Shown here: one piece after another, positions 1 through 5,777 of the stretch
Numbering within the stretch: the stretch's first letter is position 1
How the letters are laid out: every line of letters begins with the position of its first letter
NCBI GenBank assembly: GCA_945947715.1
Contig: CAMEYZ010000091.1
Coordinates: 1-8,208, forward strand
Length of the DNA: 8,208 nucleotides
Direction of reading: 5' to 3'
From: an uncultured Clostridia bacterium
GTDB lineage: Bacteria > Bacillota > Clostridia > Oscillospirales > Ruminococcaceae
The notes under the pieces: model-generated
Database searches by the model: none
What the model was told of the DNA's origin: nothing
The model's input: the letters and a program-made list of their open reading frames with translations, nothing else
Position numbers and translations under genes: made by a program

Positions 1-384
1 ATCCTTACCGTTAAGTCCGACGATACCGTGGGAAGAGTCAAGACCTACGAGGCTATCGTTAAGGGTCAGAATGTTCCTAAGGCCGGCGTTCCTGAGGCGT
101 TCAGAGTCCTTATCAAGGAGCTCCAGTCACTGGGTCTCGATGTCCGCGTTCTTGACGAGGAACAGAACGAGATCGACCTGAAGCAGAACTTCGAGGACGA
201 GGACGACGGAGTTCCTCAGGCAGTTTCAAGCGCCGACGACGAGGAGGATTTCGAGAGCAGTCTCGCTCCCGGCGACTACGAGGAAAGCGACCTTGATGAC
301 GGCTATTCCATGGACGACGACGAGGAAGAGGAAGAACCCGATCTGGATGACCTTGACTTCGGCGGGGACGACGATCTGGTATGA
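1..384 (+). CDS. rpoB: RNA polymerase beta subunit, C-terminal end (partial)
   Basis: The reading frame is open from the first base and ends at TGA 382-384, so the window holds only the last 127 residues. The first ~60 match the universal RpoB C-terminus: a VKTYEAIVKG segment, then PEAFRVLIKELQSLGLDV, the helix that anchors beta to the beta-prime clamp in RNA polymerase. RpoB forms one side of the catalytic cleft and carries the rifampicin pocket, which lies outside this window. After this core comes a 66-residue tail (184-381) with 32 Asp/Glu and no Lys, Arg or His, including a DDDEEEEE run. Bacillus RpoB also has an acidic tail, but as I recall it is less extreme. rpoC follows 87 bases later in the same direction, as in nearly all bacteria, so the two are surely co-transcribed. 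An internal GTG at base 28 opens a shorter frame but is not a real start. Confidence 0.97.
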   Translation: MLTVKSDDTVGRVKTYEAIVKGQNVPKAGVPEAFRVLIKELQSLGLDVRVLDEEQNEIDLKQNFEDEDDGVPQAVSSADDEEDFESSLAPGDYEESDLDDGYSMDDDEEEEEPDLDDLDFGGDDDLV

Positions 385-393
385 TCATAGGCT

Positions 394-417
394 CTGCCTC
401 AGCTGCTGCTGAGGCGG
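394..417 (+). other. Hairpin in the rpoB-rpoC spacer
   Basis: GCCTCAGC at 396-403 is perfectly complementary to GCTGAGGC at 408-415 around a TGCT loop. A T-G wobble and a C-G pair extend the stem to 394-417. It begins 9 bases after the rpoB stop and ends 37 bases before the rpoC ribosome-binding site. No T-run follows (the next bases are GCTGTCAAATTC), so it is not an ordinary intrinsic terminator. It could be an RNase processing site, a stabiliser of the rpoB 3' end, or an attenuator needing a factor. I see no promoter in the rest of this 87-base spacer. Confidence 0.6.
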
Positions 418-454
418 GCTGTCAAATTCAAAAGGATAAATCCCGAACTTTTTT

Positions 455-461
455 AAAGGAG
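455..461 (+). promoter_or_regulatory. Ribosome-binding site fixing the TTG start of rpoC
   Basis: AAAGGAG at 455-461 lies 10 bases before TTG 472-474. The GTG that overlaps its last base (461-463) is out of frame with rpoC, and no ATG in the right frame is near. The protein read from TTG begins MEFNVFDSIKIGLASPEMI, the standard start of Firmicutes RpoC, so the TTG is well supported. Confidence 0.85.
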
Positions 462-471
462 TGCGCAGCTG

Positions 472-3400
472 TTGGAATTTAACGTTTTTGATTCAATTAA
501 AATCGGTCTTGCTTCCCCCGAAATGATCAAGACATGGTCGCACGGTGAGGTTGAAAAGCCCGAAACTATAAACTATAGGACCACAAAGCCCGAAAAGGAC
601 GGCCTTTTCTGCGAAAGGATCTTTGGACCCACCAAGGACTGGGAGTGCCACTGCGGCAAGTATAAGAAGATCCGCTACAAGGGCAAGATCTGCGAACGCT
701 GCGGCGTCGAGGTCACACGCGCAAAGGTAAGACGTGAGAGAATGGGTCATATTACCCTGGCAGCTCCCGTTTCACATATATGGTACTTTAAGGGTACTCC
801 CTCCAGAATAGGTCAGGTGCTGGAGCTGTCCCAGAAGCGCCTTGAAGAGGTGCTCTACTTCACCAAGTATATCGTAACCGACGGCGGTAACACCGAGCTT
901 GTGAAGAAGCAGCTTCTCTCCGAAAAGGAATACAATGACATGCGCGAGAAGTACGAGGACGACTTCGCCGCTTCTATGGGCGCTGAGGCTATCAAGGACC
1001 TTCTCCGTGAGTACGATCCCGAAAGATACGATCGCTTCTTTACTCAGAATATAACCGAAATTTCCGCAATTATTGGTCTTTCCGAAAAGGAAATTACTGA
1101 CTTTTTAGCGGAGAGATTCTATGTTATCACCGACAACGGCGGCAGCGAATTCTACAACGTTGGTCAGGTCATTACAAGAACTGAATACAATGAGGACGTA
1201 AAGGACTATAACATCGCTCAGGAGGCGAAAAGGTCTGAGAACCTCATTCAGGTCATCACCGGCTCCAAGTACATCGAGAAGCTCTTCGATGAGAACATCG
1301 AGCGTGCAAATGCAGACGGTGCTTACGATGAGCTGGCAGACAAGTCCAAATGGAAAAATTCCCTTGAATGGGTGGCTGACGACCTTAAGGCTGAGCTTGC
1401 TGATCTTCCCGCAGGCCAGAAGAAGATCAAGCTTCTGAAAAGACTGGAGATCATCGAGGCCTTTAGACTCTCCGGAAATAAGCCCGAATGGATGATCATG
1501 GACGTTGTTCCTGTTATCCCTCCTGATCTTCGTCCTATGGTACAGCTGGACGGTGGCAGATATGCTGTTTCCGACCTCAACGACCTGTACAGAAGAGTTA
1601 TCAACAGAAATAACCGCTTAAAGAAGATGATGGAGCTCCATGCCCCCGACATCATCATCAGAAACGAAAAGAGAATGCTCCAGGAGGCTGTTGACGCACT
1701 TATCGACAACGGCAGACACGGCAGACCTGTTACAGGCCCCAACAACCGTGCACTGAAGTCTCTTTCCGATATGCTTAAGGGTAAGCAGGGACGCTTCAGA
1801 CAGAACCTTCTCGGTAAGCGTGTTGACTATTCCGGACGTTCTGTTATCGTTGTAGGTCCCGAGCTGAAAATGTATCAGTGTGGTCTTCCCAAGGAAATGG
1901 CTCTTGAGCTGTTCAAGCCCTTCGTTATGAAGCGCCTTGTGGACAAGAAGATCGTTAACAATATCAAATCCGCAAGAAAGAGCGTTGAAAGAGTTACCAA
2001 GGACGAGGTATGGGACGCTCTGGAAAATGTTATCCAGAACCACCCCGTTCTGTTAAACCGTGCACCTACCCTTCACAGACTGGGTATCCAGGCATTCGAG
2101 CCTATCCTCGTTGAGGGACGCGCAATCAAGCTTCACCCGCTGGTATGTACAGCCTTCAACGCTGACTTCGACGGTGACCAGATGGCCGTGCATCTTCCTC
2201 TTTCCGCTGAGGCTCAGGCTGAGGCGAGATTCCTCATGCTGGCTGCAAACAACCTGTTAAAGCCTTCCGACGGACGTCCTGTGGCTGTTCCTTCTCAGGA
2301 TATGGTACTGGGCTCCTACTACCTGACCCTTATGAAGGACGACAAGGACGAGAACGGCAACTACATCGAAAAGGGCGCAGGCAAGGTGTTCCGCGATGTG
2401 AACGAGGCTCTTATGGCTTACAGCGAGGGCGTGGTTTCCCTTCATGCTCCCATTAAGGTGAGAATTTCCAAGGAGATCGGCGGAAGAAACGTTTCTAAGA
2501 TAATCGACTGCACAGTGGGCAGACTTATCTTCAACGAGAACATTCCGCAGGACCTTGGCTACGTTGATAGAACCAATTCCGAAAATCAGTTCAACCTGGA
2601 GGTCAACTTCCTCGTTAAGAAGGGCGACCTTAAGGGTATCATCGAAAGATGTATCAGAATTCACGGTACCACTACCACATCAGAGGTGCTGGACCGCGTT
2701 AAGGCACTGGGCTTCAAGTATTCTACAAAGTCCGCTATCACCATTGCCGCTTTCGATGCGACTATCCCCGATACCAAGGCGGATATCCTCGCAGCTGCCG
2801 ACAAGCAGGTCGATAAGATCAACATGATGTACAAGCGCGGCTTTATCTCCCGCGATGAAAAGTCCAAGATGTTCATCAAGATCTGGAACGACGCTACCGA
2901 CGACGTTACAGCTGAGCTGAAAAAGAACATGGATAAGTACAATCCTATCTGGATGATGGCTGACTCTGGTGCCCGTGGTTCAATGGGTCAGATTCGTCAG
3001 ATCTCCGGTATGCGTGGACTTATCGCAAATACGTCCGGTGCTACTATAGAGATGCCCATTCGTTCCAATTACCGTGAGGGTCTGAATATCCTCGAATACT
3101 TCATCTCTTCCCGTGGTGCCCGTAAGGGTCTGGCCGATACGGCTCTGCGTACCGCCGACTCCGGTTACCTTACAAGACGTCTGGTTGACGTTTCTCAGGA
3201 TGTTATCATCCACGAGGAGGACTGCGGTACTACCGAGGGTCTGGAGATCTACACTATCAAGAACGGCAACGAGACTATCGAGGACCTGTCCGAGAGACTT
3301 CTGGGACGCTTCCTCTTAGACGATCTCACAGATCCCGAAACGGGAGCTGTTATCATGAGCAAGAACAAGCTCCTTAACGTCAACGATGCTAAGAAGATCG

Positions 3401-4407
3401 TCGATTCCGGCGTTAAGAAGATAAAGATTCGCTCTATCCTTGAGTGCAAGGCAAAGAGCGGTATATGCGCTAAGTGCTACGGTGCTAACCTGACAAACAA
3501 CAATATCGTTACCATCGGCGAGGCTGTAGGTACTATCGCTGCACAGTCTATCGGTGAGCCCGGTACACAGCTTACAATGAGAACCTTCCATACGGGTGGT
3601 ATCGCTTCCGCCGAGGCGGAGGATATCACACAGGGTCTTCCCCGTGTTGAGGAGCTCTTCGAGAGCAGAAAGCCTAAGAATGCTGCGATAATCGCACGCA
3701 TGTCCGGTAAGATACGCATCGAGGAATCCAAGAAAACTAAGAATATTATCCTTATCGACGAGGAATCTGGTATCGAGGAACAGTATCCCGTTCCTTACGG
3801 CTACAAGATCAAGGTCCACGAGGGCGATACCGTTGAAAAGGGCGATCCTATGACGGACGGATCTATTAATCCCGCGGATATCCTTGAGGTCAGCGGTCAG
3901 ATGGCAGTTCAGAACTACATCATCACCGAGGTACAGAAGGTTTACCGCTTACAGGGCGTTGAAATCAACGATAAGCACATCGAGGTTATCGTTCGTCAGA
4001 TGCTCCGCAAGGTGAAGATCGACGACAGCGGCTCCAGCTTTATGCTCCCCGGCTCCCTTGTTAGCAGGAAGGAGATCGACGAGGAGAACGCTAAGCTTCA
4101 GGCACGCATCGATGCAGGTGAGCAGGGTATCAGACTTATCACCTATGTGCCCGTGCTTCAGGGTATCACAAAGGCTTCCTCCAATTCCGACAGCTTCCTC
4201 TCTGCAGCTTCCTTCCAGGAGACCACAAAGGCTCTTGCAGATGCAGCTATCAGAGGCAAGGTCGACCACCTGGAGGGTCTTAAGGAAAATGTTCTTATCG
4301 GTAAGCTTATCCCCGCAGGTACGGGTATGGACGTTTACAATAACGTTCAGATCGTCAAGAACGAGACCTCTTCACCGGCTGAGCATCCCACTACTTCCTC
4401 ATTCTGA
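472..4407 (+). CDS. rpoC: RNA polymerase beta-prime subunit
   Basis: This is the complete largest subunit of RNA polymerase (1311 residues), holding the catalytic magnesium and most of the clamp. Landmarks in order: N-terminal zinc site C59, C61, C74, C77; clamp helices near R354-R380 (RPMVQLDGGR, then NDLYRRVINRNNRLKK); switch-2 region around 436-456 (KGKQGRFRQNLLGKRVDYSG); catalytic NADFDGD at 563-569, with D565, D567 and D569 binding magnesium; SGARG at 832-836; bridge helix about 860-896; second zinc site C918, C992, C999, C1002, with the same spacing as E. coli; trigger loop with M1036, R1037 and H1040. The trigger loop runs straight into DITQGLPRVEELFE, so the large insertion of proteobacteria is absent. 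It is about 110 residues longer than B. subtilis RpoC (1199 as I recall), and nearly all of the excess is an insertion at about residues 180-280. Translation starts at TTG, and an intrinsic terminator follows the stop. Confidence 0.99.
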   Translation: MEFNVFDSIKIGLASPEMIKTWSHGEVEKPETINYRTTKPEKDGLFCERIFGPTKDWECHCGKYKKIRYKGKICERCGVEVTRAKVRRERMGHITLAAPVSHIWYFKGTPSRIGQVLELSQKRLEEVLYFTKYIVTDGGNTELVKKQLLSEKEYNDMREKYEDDFAASMGAEAIKDLLREYDPERYDRFFTQNITEISAIIGLSEKEITDFLAERFYVITDNGGSEFYNVGQVITRTEYNEDVKDYNIAQEAKRSENLIQVITGSKYIEKLFDENIERANADGAYDELADKSKWKNSLEWVADDLKAELADLPAGQKKIKLLKRLEIIEAFRLSGNKPEWMIMDVVPVIPPDLRPMVQLDGGRYAVSDLNDLYRRVINRNNRLKKMMELHAPDIIIRNEKRMLQEAVDALIDNGRHGRPVTGPNNRALKSLSDMLKGKQGRFRQNLLGKRVDYSGRSVIVVGPELKMYQCGLPKEMALELFKPFVMKRLVDKKIVNNIKSARKSVERVTKDEVWDALENVIQNHPVLLNRAPTLHRLGIQAFEPILVEGRAIKLHPLVCTAFNADFDGDQMAVHLPLSAEAQAEARFLMLAANNLLKPSDGRPVAVPSQDMVLGSYYLTLMKDDKDENGNYIEKGAGKVFRDVNEALMAYSEGVVSLHAPIKVRISKEIGGRNVSKIIDCTVGRLIFNENIPQDLGYVDRTNSENQFNLEVNFLVKKGDLKGIIERCIRIHGTTTTSEVLDRVKALGFKYSTKSAITIAAFDATIPDTKADILAAADKQVDKINMMYKRGFISRDEKSKMFIKIWNDATDDVTAELKKNMDKYNPIWMMADSGARGSMGQIRQISGMRGLIANTSGATIEMPIRSNYREGLNILEYFISSRGARKGLADTALRTADSGYLTRRLVDVSQDVIIHEEDCGTTEGLEIYTIKNGNETIEDLSERLLGRFLLDDLTDPETGAVIMSKNKLLNVNDAKKIVDSGVKKIKIRSILECKAKSGICAKCYGANLTNNNIVTIGEAVGTIAAQSIGEPGTQLTMRTFHTGGIASAEAEDITQGLPRVEELFESRKPKNAAIIARMSGKIRIEESKKTKNIILIDEESGIEEQYPVPYGYKIKVHEGDTVEKGDPMTDGSINPADILEVSGQMAVQNYIITEVQKVYRLQGVEINDKHIEVIVRQMLRKVKIDDSGSSFMLPGSLVSRKEIDEENAKLQARIDAGEQGIRLITYVPVLQGITKASSNSDSFLSAASFQETTKALADAAIRGKVDHLEGLKENVLIGKLIPAGTGMDVYNNVQIVKNETSSPAEHPTTSSF
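1009..1311 (+). other. Clamp insertion in RpoC, apparent tandem duplication
   Basis: Residues ~180-280 have no counterpart in the B. subtilis-type protein, where GAEAIKKLL is followed almost at once by the coiled region leading to KRLEVLEAF. The insert resembles the segment just before it. Residues 119-149 and 203-233 align without gaps at an offset of 84, with 9 of 31 identical (L119/L203, S120/S204, K122/K206, L128/L212, Y133/Y217, T136/T220, D137/D221, G139/G223, E142/E226). After one extra residue, EYN 153-155 matches EYN 238-240 and Y161 matches Y246. GAEAIKDLL (170-178) parallels GSKYIEKLF (264-272). Upstream, aromatic and aliphatic positions from 105 match those from 189. I infer an old duplication of a clamp module. 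From memory, the Thermus beta-prime non-conserved domain sits at about the same place. Confidence 0.7.
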
Positions 4408-4421
4408 AACTAAATCATTTC

Positions 4422-4453
4422 GCGGACGAACATGCGTTGTTCGTCCGCTTTTT
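4422..4453 (+). terminator. Intrinsic terminator after rpoC
   Basis: GCGGACGAAC at 4422-4431 pairs perfectly with GTTCGTCCGC at 4439-4448 across a 7-base loop whose end bases can add an eleventh A-T pair. TTTTT at 4449-4453 follows directly. It begins 15 bases after the rpoC stop and 95 bases before the next promoter, so it separates the rpoBC transcript from the str operon. Confidence 0.9.
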
Positions 4454-4515
4454 GTGTGGATTGTAGTAAATATAGACAAAATCATTTTGAAATATTTTCT
4501 CAGGATTTATTAAAG

Positions 4516-4540
4516 ATACAAATATCTGCGGAATTTGTAT
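4516..4540 (+). promoter_or_regulatory. 8-bp dyad just upstream of the str promoter
   Basis: ATACAAAT at 4516-4523 and ATTTGTAT at 4533-4540 are perfect inverted repeats around a 9-base centre. The dyad ends 7 bases before the -35 box. That position suits an activator or repressor site, or simply an AT-rich upstream element. The rest of 4454-4515 is AT-rich and I see no gene in it. Confidence 0.4.
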
Positions 4541-4547
4541 AAAATCC

Positions 4548-4576
4548 TTGACAAACGGGAAAAGATAGTGTATAAT
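4548..4576 (+). promoter_or_regulatory. SigA-type promoter of the str operon
   Basis: TTGACA (4548-4553) and TATAAT (4571-4576) are both exact consensus hexamers at the optimal 17-base spacing. Transcription should begin near 4582-4584, giving an untranslated leader of about 60 bases before rpsL. The upstream DNA is AT-rich. A full-consensus promoter fits a highly expressed ribosomal-protein operon, and its place after the rpoC terminator makes this a separate transcription unit. Confidence 0.93.
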
Positions 4577-4642
4577 AACTAAATGCGTGGGGTCATACTA
4601 TCTGTTTGGCCGCGTAAATATCGAAGAAAGGAGAAATGATCA

Positions 4643-5068
4643 ATGCCAACCTTTAATCAGCTGGTACGTAAGGGCAGAGATGTTCTTGAAAAGAAGTCCA
4701 CAGCACCCGCTCTTCAGAAGGGCTACAATGCTAAGAAGAAGATCGCTACAGACCTCAGCTCTCCCCAGAAGAGAGGCGTCTGCACCGCTGTAAGAACTGC
4801 TACTCCTAAGAAGCCTAACTCCGCTATGAGAAAGATCGCCAGAGTTAAGCTCACTAATGGTCAGGAAGTAACTGCTTATATCCCCGGTATCGGTCATAAC
4901 CTTCAGGAGCACTCTGTTGTTCTTATCAGAGGCGGAAGAGTTAAGGACCTCCCTGGTGTTCGTTACCACATCATCAGAGGAACTCTTGATGCGCAGGGCG
5001 TAGCTAAGAGAAATCAGGCCCGTTCTAAGTACGGCGCTAAGAAGCCTAAGGCAGGCGCAGCAAAGTAA
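4643..5068 (+). CDS. rpsL: 30S ribosomal protein S12
   Basis: S12 sits at the decoding centre of the 30S subunit and helps check codon-anticodon pairing. The 141-residue product is the usual Firmicutes size, longer than the 124 of E. coli. The family core is intact: PTFNQLVRKGR at the start, TPKKPNSAMRK at 54-64, AYIPGIGHNLQEHSVVLIRGGRVKDLPGVRYH around 78-108, and the basic tail. K56 and K101 are the positions where changes give streptomycin resistance in other bacteria (E. coli K42 and K87). Both are lysine here, so the protein looks wild type. D102 is the equivalent of the residue methylthiolated by RimO in E. coli. The start ATG is set by AAAGGAG at 4627-4633, 9 bases upstream. It is the first gene of the str operon. 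In B. subtilis a small L7Ae-like gene precedes it, and none is present here. Confidence 0.99.
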   Translation: MPTFNQLVRKGRDVLEKKSTAPALQKGYNAKKKIATDLSSPQKRGVCTAVRTATPKKPNSAMRKIARVKLTNGQEVTAYIPGIGHNLQEHSVVLIRGGRVKDLPGVRYHIIRGTLDAQGVAKRNQARSKYGAKKPKAGAAK

Positions 5069-5101
5069 TTGCTGAAATTGTCTTGATTTGATCGTAAACT
5101 C

Positions 5102-5135
5102 AATGAAGCCACAGTTTTTGTGTGGAGTATTCATT
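5102..5135 (+). promoter_or_regulatory. Two-part hairpin in the rpsL-rpsG spacer
   Basis: The 170-base spacer 5069-5238 holds no gene. AATGAA (5102-5107) pairs with TTCATT (5130-5135), and CCACA (5109-5113) pairs with TGTGG (5121-5125). G5108 on one side and AGTA (5126-5129) on the other form an asymmetric internal loop, and the end loop has 7 bases. In E. coli, S7 represses the str operon by binding structured mRNA between rpsL and rpsG, so a feedback element here is plausible but unproven. Further down, ATGATATCAT (5207-5216) is a perfect 10-base palindrome just before the rpsG ribosome-binding site. Confidence 0.45.
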
Positions 5136-5223
5136 TTATATAGATTTGAATCCTCTGCATTGCACAGCGTGTCATCACACAAAACTTTGGAATGAAACGA
5201 GTACCTATGATATCATTTCTATG

Positions 5224-5230
5224 AAGGAGG
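5224..5230 (+). promoter_or_regulatory. Ribosome-binding site fixing the GTG start of rpsG
   Basis: AAGGAGG at 5224-5230 lies 8 bases before GTG 5239-5241. The in-frame ATG at 5221 overlaps this site, and the more distant ATG at 5122 would add 39 residues unlike any S7. The GTG gives the standard start MPRRGNIAKRE. Confidence 0.9.
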
Positions 5231-5238
5231 GAAGTATT

Positions 5239-5709
5239 GTGCCAAGAAGAGGTAATATTGCAAAGCGTGAGGTTCTTTGCGATCCTGTTTACAATTCTGA
5301 AATTGTAACTCGTCTCATCAACAATATCATGCTCGACGGTAAGAAGGGCGTTGCTCAGAAGATCGTTTACGGAGCTTTCGATATCGTTGCCGAAAAGACA
5401 GGTAAGGACGCTCTCGAGGTGTTTGAGCAGGCTATGGAAAATATCATGCCCCTGCTCGAGGTAAAGGCTCGCCGTGTGGGCGGTGCTACTTATCAGGTTC
5501 CTATGGAGGTCAGACCCGAAAGAAAGCAGACTCTCGGTCTTAGATGGCTTACCACTTATTCCAGAGCAAGAAACGAGAGAACTATGAAGGAAAGACTTGC
5601 AGCTGAGATTATCGACGCATCTAACGGTGTTGGCGGTTCTGTAAAGAAGCGCGACGATACACATAAGATGGCTGAGGCTAATAAGGCATTCGCTCATTAC
5701 AGATGGTAA
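5239..5709 (+). CDS. rpsG: 30S ribosomal protein S7
   Basis: S7 is a primary 16S rRNA-binding protein that nucleates assembly of the 30S head and lies near the E-site tRNA. The product is 156 residues from the GTG start, exactly the usual bacterial length. The family pattern is complete: MPRRGNIAKREVLCDPVY at the start, LINNIMLDGKK at 26-36, the RNA-binding beta-hairpin VKARRVGGATYQVPMEV at 75-91, RPERKQTLGLRWL after it, and an ending in KAFAHYRW. The open frame runs upstream to 5122, but that part is spacer. The gene follows rpsL by 170 bases and precedes fusA by 68, in the usual str order. In E. coli S7 is also the feedback repressor of this operon, and the structured spacers on both sides leave room for similar control here. 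Confidence 0.98.
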   Translation: MPRRGNIAKREVLCDPVYNSEIVTRLINNIMLDGKKGVAQKIVYGAFDIVAEKTGKDALEVFEQAMENIMPLLEVKARRVGGATYQVPMEVRPERKQTLGLRWLTTYSRARNERTMKERLAAEIIDASNGVGGSVKKRDDTHKMAEANKAFAHYRW

Positions 5710-5761
5710 TGAGCGCCTTGATGGCGACTCACTGCACGGCGTGACGTACCCTTTAGGGTAC
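5710..5761 (+). promoter_or_regulatory. Two tandem hairpins in the rpsG-fusA spacer
   Basis: The first has TGAG-CGCC (5710-5717) pairing with GGCG-CTCA (5723-5731), with one bulged A at 5727 and loop TTGAT. The second has GTACCC (5746-5751) pairing with GGGTAC (5756-5761) around TTTA, and stops three bases before the TGGAGG element (5765-5770) that serves fusA. No T-run follows either stem, so termination is unlikely. They could tune fusA translation, mark RNA processing, or bind a ribosomal protein. Confidence 0.5.
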
Positions 5762-5777
5762 AATTGGAGGATAAATT

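Noticed and set aside
461..463. GTG as the rpoC start
   Set aside because: It is out of frame with rpoC and overlaps the Shine-Dalgarno sequence.
4587..4793. Small open frame overlapping the start of rpsL
   Set aside because: It is in another frame, overlaps rpsL by 151 bases and has no ribosome-binding site of its own.
5116..5144. A promoter for rpsG in the AT-rich part of the spacer (TTGTGT with TATATA or TATAGA)
   Set aside because: The spacings are 13 and 15 bases and the -35 is poor.
5122..5238. Upstream extension of rpsG to the ATG at 5122 or 5221
   Set aside because: The added residues are unlike S7, the ATG at 5221 overlaps the Shine-Dalgarno sequence, and the GTG at 5239 gives exactly 156 residues with the standard start.
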